Source: Clostridia bacterium (lineage in GTDB: Bacteria; Bacillota_A; Clostridia; Oscillospirales; CAG-272). Taken from it: a DNA stretch of 64,000 nt. The position numbers and the translations under genes were made by a program. The notes under the pieces were generated by a model that saw nothing but the letters and a program-made list of their open reading frames with translations, was not told the DNA's origin and did not search any database. Positions 53,941 to 61,040 of this stretch are shown here, piece by piece. Positions within the stretch are counted from its first letter, which is position 1. Each line of letters begins with the position of its first letter. Location: the NCBI GenBank assembly GCA_017467205.1, contig JAFTSQ010000025.1, forward strand, positions 77,754-141,753. Direction: 5' to 3'.

Positions 53941-54109
53941 AAAAATCCCCTGCCGTGATAGCAGGGGTGGTAATTCAACGAGGGGAGGTGTTCCGTATAT
54001 GCTCTTTTTTAATCTCAATTGCTTCTTGACTACATACGGCAATATGTTAGTTGAGTTGCTCGCAATCGTGATTATGCAAATCGCATAATTGCACCCCTCC
54101 GCCTCTGAT
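53941..54109 (-). ncRNA. Candidate antisense RNA with its own promoter and terminator
   Basis: On the minus strand, TTGACA (54145-54140), 18-bp spacer and TATAAT (54121-54116) form a perfect promoter. About 160 bp on, CCCCTGC/GCAGGGG (53947-53967) followed by ATTTTT ends the unit. It contains no long reading frame and fully covers the plus-strand 29-residue peptide gene and its ribosome site, the layout of type I antitoxin RNAs. Confidence 0.55.
53999..54088 (+). CDS. 29-residue hydrophobic peptide, candidate type I toxin
   Basis: ATG 8 bp after a perfect GGAGGTG (53984-53990). The peptide begins MLFFNLNCFLTTYGN and ends MLVELLAIVIMQIA, a single membrane-spanning helix with a short polar start, similar in size and character to holin-like or Fst/TxpA type I toxins. 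A TTGACA at 53936-53941 with a weak -10 near 53956-53961 could drive it. It is completely overlapped by the antisense unit on the other strand. Homology not established; could be a chance frame, but the ribosome site is exceptionally good. Confidence 0.5.
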   Translation: MLFFNLNCFLTTYGNMLVELLAIVIMQIA

Positions 54110-54115
54110 GTTGAT

Positions 54116-54145
54116 ATTATATCACAGCAGGGGCGGCTTTGTCAA
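54116..54145 (-). promoter_or_regulatory. Consensus promoter of the antisense unit
   Basis: TTGACA-18-TATAAT on the minus strand, reading leftwards over the peptide gene towards the transposase. Confidence 0.75.
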
Positions 54146-54236
54146 GTCCTCCATTGCGACGGCACACCCTAACCAAGAGGTCGGAATTGTGTAGTTTTTT
54201 AGTGGACCATATTATTTTAGGGAGAGAGTATTAGAC

Positions 54237-54286
54237 GGCACCTTGACTATACGAGCGCCGCGCTGACGCGCGGCGGTCAAGGTGCC
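54237..54286. repeat. Large GC-rich bulged hairpin
   Basis: GGCACCTTGAC (54237-54247) pairs with GTCAAGGTGCC (54276-54286). Inside, CGCCGCGC (54256-54263) pairs with GCGCGGCG (54268-54275) with a TGAC loop, leaving an 8-base bulge on one side only. No T-run. Near the replication gene such a structure could be an origin, packaging or recombination hairpin of a single-stranded DNA phage. Confidence 0.6.
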
Positions 54287-54309
54287 TCACCGACCGAACA
54301 GCAAATTTT

Positions 54310-54400
54310 GAGGCTTTTTTTAACCGAAAATGCGGCGTTTTGGCGCTAAACCGCTCAAAATCGCCGCATTTTACGTTTTTTTGTACGCGGAAAAAGCCTC
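54310..54400. repeat. Nested palindrome after the rep gene
   Basis: Outer GAGGCTTTTT (54310-54319) / AAAAAGCCTC (54391-54400) and inner AAAATGCGGCG / CGCCGCATTTT. The inner stem can serve as a terminator for the rep gene. The outer arms are the same 10-mer, in opposite order, as the palindrome at 52750-52817. Confidence 0.6.
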
Positions 54401-54438
54401 TGTGGTGCAGAGGCAAAAATGTATATTTTTCCGTATTT

Positions 54439-55386
54439 CTATGACGGCAGAGGCTCTATGTAAAAGACCGTGGGCGCGCGTCTTATATGCTTTACGTCTG
54501 TTTCATAGTCTACAACATCATTGAAAAGGACATATTTTGTTACAAAATCTACCATTTCACAAATAACATCATTATCGTTTATCTCTTTGTAAAACTCTGA
54601 AGGAATCCCCCTGGAATAAATGATACGCTCGTTAGACTTCTCCAGGTACTTGAGAAGATAATTCATCGTCGTTCCCCGGCGCAACTCGGCGTTTGACAGT
54701 GCCTCAAAATCGTTCCTTCCAAAATTCCTCTCAAAGAACGTATTCGAGTGCGTGACCTGCATCTTATGATTCCTGGTTGAATAATCCCGGCGCTCGTAGA
54801 TCTCGCCAATCATCTGCCCTTCAGGCACGTACATTACAGCATGTAAGTGAAGGCGCCCGGTTTCCGGGGCTCGTTCAAACACGCCCATGTACAACCAACC
54901 GCGGCGAGTATGCAGATTAGAAAGGCATTTACGAAGCCTTTTCTTAAAGCTCTCCTCATCCTGGAGCTCGTTGTTATATGTAAATGTAACGAAATAATTC
55001 CAGGGATTGAGAAAGGCCTTTCTTCTGAAGCGTTTCTTCCGAGCTGCGAGATTGCGATATACACTTATGAGCTTTTTATCGACATATTCTGTAAGACCCC
55101 ATTTATCCGGATACTGTTCGCAAATACCGGTTAATATGTATTCAGCAATGTCCTTCCTTGCTATGTTATCCTTGATTGCCTGAAGGTAGAGTTGATCGAA
55201 CAAATCATCAATTGGCATACGGCAGTAAGAGCGTGATTTTTTAGGGCGTAAAGATGTATCCGATGGCACGGCAATATAACAGCTGCCGTCGTTATATACC
55301 TTGCAAAAGGTATTATGCTTAGAATAATCATCGAACCAAGGAAAAGAACTGTTAGGCTTTACATATTCAAATGCAAGTGCGTTCAT
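54439..55386 (-). CDS. HUH-family replication initiation protein
   Basis: 315 residues. Rolling-circle Rep with motif I YFVTFTYN (131-138), the HUH metal site RLHLHAVMY (His180, His182), and the catalytic tyrosine motif NYLLKYLEK (Tyr243, Tyr247, Lys246/250). It would nick the phage origin and join ends to make single-stranded circles. A basic stretch (ARKKRFRRK) precedes the catalytic domain. Ribosome site GGAGA before the ATG. It lies downstream of the Zot-like gene, separated by a hairpin-rich gap. Confidence 0.88.
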   Translation of the reverse strand: MNALAFEYVKPNSSFPWFDDYSKHNTFCKVYNDGSCYIAVPSDTSLRPKKSRSYCRMPIDDLFDQLYLQAIKDNIARKDIAEYILTGICEQYPDKWGLTEYVDKKLISVYRNLAARKKRFRRKAFLNPWNYFVTFTYNNELQDEESFKKRLRKCLSNLHTRRGWLYMGVFERAPETGRLHLHAVMYVPEGQMIGEIYERRDYSTRNHKMQVTHSNTFFERNFGRNDFEALSNAELRRGTTMNYLLKYLEKSNERIIYSRGIPSEFYKEINDNDVICEMVDFVTKYVLFNDVVDYETDVKHIRRAPTVFYIEPLPS

Positions 55387-55446
55387 ATTTATTCTCCATA
55401 AATAAGTAAAAGTAACAAAGATATGTTATTGACGGGACTCCCCCTT

Positions 55447-55552
55447 CCCCCTCTAAACCTTCAGAGGGGGCGTAAATGCTGCCTTCGCTCCGCATTCGGC
55501 TCGGGTTCCGAAGAGCCCGACCGCTTTACTATGCCGTCTTGCATAGGACGGC
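55447..55552. repeat. Triple-hairpin intergenic region, candidate phage origin or packaging signal
   Basis: Within the 190-bp gap between the Zot-like and rep genes lie three separate stems: CCCCCTCT/AGAGGGGG (55447-55470), TCGGGTTC/GAGCCCGA with a CGAA loop (55501-55520), and GCCGTC/GACGGC (55533-55552). Clusters of stems in the main intergenic region are typical of filamentous phages (origins and packaging signal). Confidence 0.5.
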
Positions 55553-55577
55553 AATGAAAGCCAACAAGTGAAGGATT

Positions 55578-57860
55578 TTAAAAAACGTAGCGGTCTATGT
55601 CCCGTTGAAAATGGCTTAGTTGTTTATCTCGCTCAGCTTTAGTTGCCATAATATCGGAATATTCTATAAAATCTGCTATGCTGACGGTATTGGGAAGGTC
55701 GAATATGGAAGACATGGCATCTGTACTATAACGCCTGGAAAAATCCTTTTTATCCATTCCGTAAAATTTGCGTTGCTTCGACTTACCGTCCATACGCCCG
55801 GACTCAACCTCAAGCTTAAACGTTTGACAGCCGAAGAGCTTCTCAGTACGATCTATGTACTGTGCATAAAGCGCCGTCGTATTTTTAAAGAGATAAAGCA
55901 ACAACGTATCGTCGTCACGGACTCCCATATAACGGAGGTAGAAACGAAAGAAAAGACGGTGAACAACATACATACAGCTAATAAGCCAATAGGGAGAGAA
56001 AAGAGGTAGTACAGGCGCTTTTTCGCCCTTGTCCTCAATAAAGACAACCTCTCCGACCTCTCTGCCGCCTGCGCCCCAATCCTCGGGTCTCTGAAGGTCA
56101 CAGAGAACCTTTACAAAGACACGGTTTGCGATGACGGTTGCGTGTCTTATCATCTTCAAACAGGCGTTAAACAGGTCATTATTTTGGGTACACTCCTCTT
56201 CATCAAGCTCACCGGCACGGCTCTTCTTTCGAGCACTCGCTTGCTTACGGATCTCAAGCTCATTCTTGCGCTCCTTATCAATCTCCGAAACGACATAGAC
56301 ACCGAACCCCAGGGCGTTCTTATTTGGATTATCCTCAAGCATGCGTTTCCCGAGACGCAGCATATCAAAATCAATGATATGACAGTACTTTGAATACATA
56401 TCTTGGTATTTTGGATTTCTTCTGAAAAAGTCATCGTTATAGAGGGGAAAATGACCGTTATCTGTGACGTCGAAATCCACGCGTATTGCGTAGTTTGAGA
56501 AGACAAGGGACGTTTGTATCGAGTAAACAAAGAACGCCTGTGCATAGTCTTCTATAGCGTCATAGATGTGGGTAATAGTAAGATTATCATTATAAGTCGT
56601 ACGGTAGTGCTCTATATCATAGCCAAAGGTTATATCTCGGTTGAGCTTGCCTTTCCTGGCGCGGCGCTGATACCAGCGAAGTAAATCATTACCCTCAAGG
56701 TAAAGATATTCGTCCTTCCAGGCTCGAATCCAACGTCGGATAGAAAATATATCGACAATCGTATGCTCTTCCATACGGTGCTTGACCTCGGAACGGAGAT
56801 TTACCCAAGGAAAATTCGGGAATTTCATATCGGTTTCAAGCAGGATCTCAAGTGCCTGATCACGAAGCTGCTTTTCTGCCGAAAGCGCTAAAGACGTCAG
56901 CATTCTTGTTTTTCCTGTACCCATATTACCGTAGATGACAGTAACAACTCCGCGCTCATTCAAAAAACCGCGGTTCTTGCGCTCATTATGCTCTAATCTA
57001 GAATAACCGGCTTCCTTACAAAAGTAGTCCAAAAGAAAATAGCCGATAACAAACCACACAATGCCCGGTATAAAACGGATCATTGGCGTAAGATCAGAGA
57101 GAAGCTTCACGAGCTGCATATACAATCCGATGAAATCAAAGGACACAACAAAGTAGAGATAAAAGGCAATGAAGGCAACTCCGACAGAAATAACATTGAA
57201 ATAAAGTAGCCACAGGAAAAGCCAAGTCTGATAATACATCTTGTTTTCCCGTATAAACTCAACGAAGCTCTTACACCACCTTACAACCGGGTATACTGTT
57301 ATAAAAAGAAGCCGCTTAAAGCGCTTGAGATATTTTGAATCTTCAACCGGCTTTTGCTTTTTCTTTGACGTTTTTACCTCTGCCCCCTCGTCGTCCTCTT
57401 CCTGCTCCTCTGTATATTTCTTCGCCTTAAGCCACAAAGGCAGCGCCAACGGTAATACCAAAATCAAAACCTTTGATGTTACCTCAAGAATATCCGACAT
57501 TGACCAAATATAATTCTGCACATTCTCCCCGGTTGCCCACAAAGTCCAATACTGCTGCCAAAGAACCTTGAACTCTTCCCAGGACCAAGGGAATAAACGT
57601 AACGGCTCCCAAGGCGATTCTCCCCACTTCCATACCTGAAGCTGAATGACAGTGGGGGCTATGGGACAAGCATCAGGATTATCTGCAAAAAGCCCATAAA
57701 AATAGTACACCAAGCTTGTACCAAGGTCCCGAAAAGCTTCTCCTACTCTTGGCAGCGCGTTTGGAAACAGAAAGCCAAGCCCGAGGAATAGCAGCGTTAT
57801 TCCGATACAGATATAATGCCGGTAATCCCGTGATAAGATACTATTAAGCTTATCCTTCAC
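55578..57860 (-). CDS. Zot/pI-like phage assembly ATPase with membrane helices
   Basis: 760 residues starting with GTG at 57860. Membrane segments at about 14-35, 128-145, 212-240 and 262-283 precede a P-loop ATPase with Walker A YGNMGTGKT (~311-318) and a Walker B-like YVVSEID later; a long C-terminal part follows (RRYSTDAMSSIFDLPN near the end). In inoviruses the pI/Zot ATPase extrudes virions through the membrane. Here the helices are mostly N-terminal and the protein is about twice the usual size. Its GTG overlaps the stop of the upstream 35-residue gene (GTGA), so they are coupled. Confidence 0.82.
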   Translation of the reverse strand: MKDKLNSILSRDYRHYICIGITLLFLGLGFLFPNALPRVGEAFRDLGTSLVYYFYGLFADNPDACPIAPTVIQLQVWKWGESPWEPLRLFPWSWEEFKVLWQQYWTLWATGENVQNYIWSMSDILEVTSKVLILVLPLALPLWLKAKKYTEEQEEDDEGAEVKTSKKKQKPVEDSKYLKRFKRLLFITVYPVVRWCKSFVEFIRENKMYYQTWLFLWLLYFNVISVGVAFIAFYLYFVVSFDFIGLYMQLVKLLSDLTPMIRFIPGIVWFVIGYFLLDYFCKEAGYSRLEHNERKNRGFLNERGVVTVIYGNMGTGKTRMLTSLALSAEKQLRDQALEILLETDMKFPNFPWVNLRSEVKHRMEEHTIVDIFSIRRWIRAWKDEYLYLEGNDLLRWYQRRARKGKLNRDITFGYDIEHYRTTYNDNLTITHIYDAIEDYAQAFFVYSIQTSLVFSNYAIRVDFDVTDNGHFPLYNDDFFRRNPKYQDMYSKYCHIIDFDMLRLGKRMLEDNPNKNALGFGVYVVSEIDKERKNELEIRKQASARKKSRAGELDEEECTQNNDLFNACLKMIRHATVIANRVFVKVLCDLQRPEDWGAGGREVGEVVFIEDKGEKAPVLPLFSPYWLISCMYVVHRLFFRFYLRYMGVRDDDTLLLYLFKNTTALYAQYIDRTEKLFGCQTFKLEVESGRMDGKSKQRKFYGMDKKDFSRRYSTDAMSSIFDLPNTVSIADFIEYSDIMATKAERDKQLSHFQRDIDRYVF

Positions 57861-57964
57861 GAGCTATTCACCTCGCTTAACTGACAGCCGGTAAAGATAA
57901 AATATCCGGCTAATAACATAAAAAGCAGAAAAACGATTATGTAAATCAACCGCTTATACTTCAT
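57857..57964 (-). CDS. 35-residue small lipoprotein or membrane peptide
   Basis: ATG at 57964, overlapping the stop of the 79-residue gene, and TGA overlapping the GTG of the ATPase gene. The sequence (MKYKRLIYIIVFLLFMLLAG, then YFIFTGCQLSEVNSS) has a basic start, one hydrophobic helix and a Cys at 27 that could be lipidated. The tight overlaps on both sides strongly support it as a real gene despite its size. Confidence 0.65.
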   Translation of the reverse strand: MKYKRLIYIIVFLLFMLLAGYFIFTGCQLSEVNSS

Positions 57965-58193
57965 CAGTATTATCCTCACTCATGTTGTTTCCCTCAAGAC
58001 GATTTTTGCGTTCAAAACTATCCGAAGCATAGCATTTCATGAGCTTAATTATTTCATCTAACTTATCTTCCATTTCATTCTCGTGCATAGGCACTTTAAA
58101 ACAAAAACGAATGATAATCAAACCTATCAAAGAGAGAAGCATTAATGCTCCCCAAACAACAATCATTATATCTGCAATTATCGCTATAGTCAT
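57954..58193 (-). CDS. Small one- or two-helix membrane protein
   Basis: 79 residues: a long hydrophobic N-terminal segment (about 2-32, IAIIADIMIVVWGALMLLSLIGLIIIRF) then an acidic/basic cytoplasmic tail. Unknown; may be a minor virion or assembly protein by position and size. Confidence 0.65.
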   Translation of the reverse strand: MTIAIIADIMIVVWGALMLLSLIGLIIIRFCFKVPMHENEMEDKLDEIIKLMKCYASDSFERKNRLEGNNMSEDNTDEV

Positions 58194-58204
58194 TTTAATT
58201 TACC

Positions 58205-58504
58205 TCACTTATTTCTTTTATCAAACAAATTATAAGCTCCGTAAAGAACATCTTTACAGTCGGGAGCTTCAACATCACCGCAAAATACTGCTACTCCGTT
58301 TTGAGCCTTATCCGGATACTCCCTGCAGAATACCTCGCACGCAATAAAAAACGCTTTTTTCTGCGTGCTGACCTTCTCTGAGACTTGAACCGAAAAGCCC
58401 TGGTAATAGGTCCAACCTTCAGGAACAAATGTAAACCTATACTTTAGAGGAGCCTCAAAGGCTTTTTTGGGTATGAAATACTGTTTCTTTTTTCTTCCGA
58501 ACAT
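58205..58504 (-). CDS. Small soluble phage protein, unknown
   Basis: 99 residues starting with a basic MFGRKKKQ, mixed alpha/beta, several aromatic residues and three Cys in the second half. AAAGGAG lies 9 bp before the ATG. No family recognised. Confidence 0.6.
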   Translation of the reverse strand: MFGRKKKQYFIPKKAFEAPLKYRFTFVPEGWTYYQGFSVQVSEKVSTQKKAFFIACEVFCREYPDKAQNGVAVFCGDVEAPDCKDVLYGAYNLFDKRNK

Positions 58505-58647
58505 GATTTTCTCCTTTCAACGTTTAATCGTGTAAAACGTTTGACACCACTTGCTCGAGCAAATGGTGGTCAGTCGATTATCTACCATTCTCCCGGGGGA
58601 AATGGTAGTCATTGGCCGTACCACCATTAGACGTGGATCTAAACGCT

Positions 58648-58863
58648 TTATCTATTGTACTGTCTTCGCCAATACTGCGGCGTTCCTTGACAGCCTACAC
58701 TGGTATACAAGTCTTTACAGCCGGGGCAATAACACTTTTGATAATCCTTCGATATTGCCCAACCGTGCTTCCTAGCTTCACGGTTGTTTGCAAGCTTAAG
58801 CTTTGCCGTAAAGCCGCAGTTATCGCACTCGAAGACATTTATCTTCTCTATGTAGAACGGCAC
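58648..58863 (-). CDS. Zinc-ribbon small protein
   Basis: 71 residues, probably from GTG 58863, placed 8 bp after AAGGCGG that overlaps the stop of the upstream gene. Two Cys pairs (CDNCG at about 13-16; CYCPGC at about 46-51) form a zinc ribbon. By position and size it may bind DNA or act as a regulator. Confidence 0.55.
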   Translation of the reverse strand: MPFYIEKINVFECDNCGFTAKLKLANNREARKHGWAISKDYQKCYCPGCKDLYTSVGCQGTPQYWRRQYNR

Positions 58864-58876
58864 AGGAATCACCGCC

Positions 58877-59176
58877 TTAATAAGTGTCGGGCGGATCGTA
58901 ACTATGCAGCTCGTAGTCTGCTGATGTTCCGTGAACGATGGCACCGCATACAGTGCAAAAACCGAACTCGTCAGCTTCAGCGCGGCAGCTATGGGCGTCA
59001 TACTCCTCATGATCTACGGCAATCTCACCGATAGAATAAATCGTTATTCCGGGTTCGCCTCGAGCAAAGACTTTGAAAAGTCGTTCCGCTTCGCTCGCGT
59101 CATTGGCTTCTACCGTATACTCCTGAAGCTCGTCCTCGGATATTTCCGTATCGTAATATAAAACTGTATAAAGCAT
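58877..59176 (-). CDS. Small acidic protein with Cys/His pairs
   Basis: 99 residues, acidic. C-terminal half has Cys-x2-Cys (FGFCTVCGAIVHG) and nearby His residues, compatible with a zinc knuckle. AGGAG 9 bp before the ATG. Upstream partner of the zinc-ribbon gene (13-bp gap between stop and GTG). Confidence 0.6.
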   Translation of the reverse strand: MLYTVLYYDTEISEDELQEYTVEANDASEAERLFKVFARGEPGITIYSIGEIAVDHEEYDAHSCRAEADEFGFCTVCGAIVHGTSADYELHSYDPPDTY

Positions 59177-59303
59177 TTTTTTGTTCTCCTATTTGTGCAT
59201 TTTAACGAATCAGAACACCGCGCCCGGCGCTGATGGCACGCTCATGTGCTTGAGTTCCTCGCTCATCAGCCGGGAGCTGCGGACGTTCTTTTGTGCAGGT
59301 TGC
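59177..59303. other. Gap in the phage minus-strand gene string
   Basis: GC-richer than its surroundings. It can read a short minus-strand frame ending ...EELKHMSVPSAPGAVF, but no convincing start or ribosome site is visible, so I do not call a gene. Confidence 0.3.
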
Positions 59304-59672
59304 TTAATCGGGCTCGAATTTTCCGTCTATGTATGTGCCTTTAATTCTGCCTCGGCTGTCGTAATCGAAGTCTCCAAGAAAGTCACGCTTGCGCAATTCC
59401 TCTTCTCGCAGCATCTGAGCATACGTCATGCCAAAAGGGTTGTCGCTTCGCGCAGCTTGTCCGAGCCTACGCTTCACCACCTTATGCCGGGAAGCGCGCT
59501 TCATTGAAGATTTAGGAGGATTATATGGTTTGCCATTCTTTTCCCAAACGAGCATATTCTTTCGCCATGCTTTTTGGTCAGCGGAATCTTTACGCTTTTT
59601 TATTTTACGTTTCAAACCATTCAAAAGCCCGGTACGATAAGCTTGTTTCTCGAATTTTGTCTTATATGCCAT
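59304..59672 (-). CDS. Small basic protein, possibly DNA-binding
   Basis: 122 residues, strongly basic (KRKIKKRK; MKRASRHKVVKRR) with an acidic C-terminus. Start overlaps the stop of the upstream gene by one base (TGATG), so translation is coupled. Could be a ssDNA-binding or accessory replication protein; no motif to prove it. Confidence 0.6.
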   Translation of the reverse strand: MAYKTKFEKQAYRTGLLNGLKRKIKKRKDSADQKAWRKNMLVWEKNGKPYNPPKSSMKRASRHKVVKRRLGQAARSDNPFGMTYAQMLREEELRKRDFLGDFDYDSRGRIKGTYIDGKFEPD

Positions 59673-59998
59673 CAGTTTTTTCCTCGCTTTGTGATTTGTT
59701 TTTGCTTCTCTATGCCAAAATAAGCAACGGTTTTGCGGTTACGTTTACCGTTATCGTCAAAAAAATGTTCAACGATTTGGCGTTTCGCAGGGGCGCAAAG
59801 GTCGTGGGTATTTCCTTTATACTTAGGCTTACCTTCAGCTGCCGAAATAATCAGATTAGGCATTTTCGTATCAATCTTACCGACAAACTGATACTTTGAA
59901 TTCAACTTTCGCTTTCCGCTCTTACTTTTCGTCCATGCCTTATCGGAAGAAATCAACTTTACACCCTTATGCTTTAATGAATAATTTACGCTTGACAT
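59672..59998 (-). CDS. Small basic protein of unknown function
   Basis: 108 residues from ATG 59998 (CAGGAG 7 bp upstream). Basic, beta-rich middle (KYQFVGKIDTKMPNLIISA), C-terminal KKQITKRGKN-like tail. The size, charge and position near replication genes would fit a single-strand binding protein (pV-like), but there is no motif I can cite. Confidence 0.55.
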   Translation of the reverse strand: MSSVNYSLKHKGVKLISSDKAWTKSKSGKRKLNSKYQFVGKIDTKMPNLIISAAEGKPKYKGNTHDLCAPAKRQIVEHFFDDNGKRNRKTVAYFGIEKQKQITKRGKN

Positions 59999-60020
59999 TT
60001 TCAAACTCCTGTGTTATAAT
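59992..60020 (+). promoter_or_regulatory. Perfect consensus promoter, divergent from the phage genes
   Basis: TTGACA (59992-59997), 17-bp spacer, TATAAT (60015-60020) on the plus strand, with the -35 inside the start of the minus-strand gene. Confidence 0.8.
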
Positions 60021-60026
60021 GTTTTT

Positions 60027-60165
60027 GCTAACATCGTTGTGTTAGTGCCGTCGCCCTATGTAACAGGGTAGCGCTTGGGGAACTCCGCAGCGACAGAGAA
60101 GAATCTTTGGCTTAAAACGGGTAGACTTCTCATAGACCACTCCCTCGGGAGTGGTTTCTTTTTTT
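60027..60165 (+). ncRNA. Structured small RNA of about 140 nt
   Basis: Driven by the perfect promoter just upstream and ending in a strong terminator. Predicted stems: CTAAC/GTTAG at the 5' end, GTCGC/GCGAC enclosing an internal hairpin, GAGAAG/CTTCTC, and the terminal CCACTCCC/GGGAGTGG plus T-run. It has no credible reading frame. It is not recognised as a known RNA class. Confidence 0.6.
60137..60165 (+). terminator. Terminator of the structured RNA
   Basis: CCACTCCC tc GGGAGTGG followed by TTTCTTTTTTT. Confidence 0.88.
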
Positions 60166-60271
60166 ATTTTCGCTTCTTCTTATTTCGGAGCTTATTCAAG
60201 CCCCATAATAATATTTGTTGTATTATAAATACCAGCACCGTGGTACATACAAGTGTTATTAACTCGTCCAT
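60164..60271 (-). CDS. 35-residue membrane peptide, coat-protein-like
   Basis: ATG 60271 with AAAGGAG 7 bp upstream. Acidic N-terminus (MDEL), one hydrophobic helix (LVCTTVLVFIIQQILLWGL) and a very basic C-terminus (NKLRNKKKRK). This charge pattern is that of filamentous-phage coat proteins (acidic outside, basic inside facing DNA). Identity as a coat protein is inference; a signal peptide is lacking, so a minor coat protein is more likely than the major one. Confidence 0.6.
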   Translation of the reverse strand: MDELITLVCTTVLVFIIQQILLWGLNKLRNKKKRK

Positions 60272-60337
60272 AACGAACTCCTTTTTTTCATAATCGCCCG
60301 GATACAGCTTTACCGTCACACTTTCGCCACATTTCTA

Positions 60338-60346
60338 TGCTATAAT
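60338..60346 (+). promoter_or_regulatory. Extended -10 promoter of small-peptide gene 1
   Basis: TGCTATAAT (60338-60346), an extended -10; no good -35. It gives a ~120-nt leader with no other gene in it. Confidence 0.5.
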
Positions 60347-60473
60347 GCTCTTTATACCAATCTCATGTGAGGCTGACTATAGAGAAAAGTCAACGAAGAG
60401 GCTGATAAAAGAGCGAATGTTGCAAAAGAAAAGGCGAAATGTTTGAGGTAAATTCAAACAGGAGGTTTTTTCT

Positions 60474-60605
60474 ATGAAGAATCTGCTTTACAAAACGGTA
60501 GATATTATCTGTATCATGCTTGAACTCATCTTTACAGTTGTATCGTTTCCGTTCAAGGTTGGAAAAGCGGTCTTTGATATTACAAAGATAATTCTTTCAA
60601 ATTAA
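60474..60605 (+). CDS. Tandem small amphipathic peptide 1 (43 residues)
   Basis: ATG 60474 after AGGAGG. The peptide runs MKNLLYKTVDIICIMLELIF then TVVSFPFKVGKAVFDITKII to LSN: one long hydrophobic/amphipathic helix, with a basic second half. It aligns with peptide 3 (LELIF..V..P.K..K...I.KI.L) and its FPFKV motif also occurs at the end of the large surface protein. Own promoter and terminator. Could be a membrane-active toxin, bacteriocin-like peptide, phage structural peptide or exclusion factor; sequence alone does not decide. Confidence 0.7.
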   Translation: MKNLLYKTVDIICIMLELIFTVVSFPFKVGKAVFDITKIILSN

Positions 60606-60610
60606 ACCGC

Positions 60611-60646
60611 AAGGTAACCGTCTCCGGGCGGTTACTTTTTATTTTG
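60611..60646 (+). terminator. Terminator of peptide gene 1
   Basis: GTAACCG / CGGTTAC with TTTTTATTTT after it. Confidence 0.85.
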
Positions 60647-60651
60647 TACCC

Positions 60652-60680
60652 TTGACAAGCTTCTCGTCAGGGGATATAAT
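60652..60680 (+). promoter_or_regulatory. Promoter of peptide gene 2
   Basis: TTGACA (60652-60657), 17-bp spacer, TATAAT (60675-60680). The whole -35 to -10 interval differs from the promoter of peptide gene 3 by one base. Confidence 0.85.
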
Positions 60681-60765
60681 ATTTTTGCATACATGCATAA
60701 CGTTCTTCTTCCTGCCATATACATTCCGTCATTGAATATATAGAACCGCCGGAAAGGAGATTGTT

Positions 60766-60882
60766 ATGAAACTTCTGATAAAAATGCTTGATTTACTGAA
60801 TAGCTTTTTTGAATTTGTTTCCGAGCTGCTTTCCGTCCTGTCCAAAGTTCTGAAAGCAATTTGGAAATTCTTTCTCAATTAA
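60766..60882 (+). CDS. Tandem small amphipathic peptide 2 (38 residues)
   Basis: ATG 60766 with AAAGGAG 6-7 bp upstream. Sequence MKLLIKMLDLLNSFFEFVSE then LLSVLSKVLKAIWKFFLN: an amphipathic helix with regular Leu/Phe and a Lys/Trp-rich end, resembling membrane-lytic peptides such as phenol-soluble modulins or leaderless bacteriocins in character. Same size and gene organisation as peptides 1 and 3. Own promoter and terminator. Confidence 0.7.
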   Translation: MKLLIKMLDLLNSFFEFVSELLSVLSKVLKAIWKFFLN

Positions 60883-60904
60883 AAGAATCTCAAGTATGTA
60901 TGCA

Positions 60905-60930
60905 GCCACCCGGCTGGGTGGTTTTTCTTT
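60905..60930 (+). terminator. Terminator of peptide gene 2
   Basis: CCACCC ggct GGGTGG followed by TTTTTCTTT. Confidence 0.88.
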
Positions 60931-60937
60931 TACTCCC

Positions 60938-60966
60938 TTGACAAGCTTCTCGTCAGGAGATATAAT
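60938..60966 (+). promoter_or_regulatory. Promoter of peptide gene 3
   Basis: TTGACA (60938-60943), 17-bp spacer, TATAAT (60961-60966), nearly identical to the promoter of peptide gene 2, including several flanking bases (CCCTTGACAAGCTTCTCGTC). Confidence 0.85.
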
Positions 60967-61040
60967 ATTCCTGCATCCGTATATAGCATTCTTTTTCTCG
61001 CTCCTTTTGCGTAAGCTCGCCCAAGGAAGGGAGAGCTACT

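Noticed and set aside
54180..54240. XerCD dif-like attachment site at the prophage edge
   Set aside because: I compared AT-rich stretches with the general dif layout and found no convincing match; the right end is outside the window.
60075..60293. 72-codon plus-strand frame over the structured RNA
   Set aside because: Runs through the RNA terminator and over the minus-strand 35-residue gene; no ribosome site, Phe/Ser-rich shadow composition.
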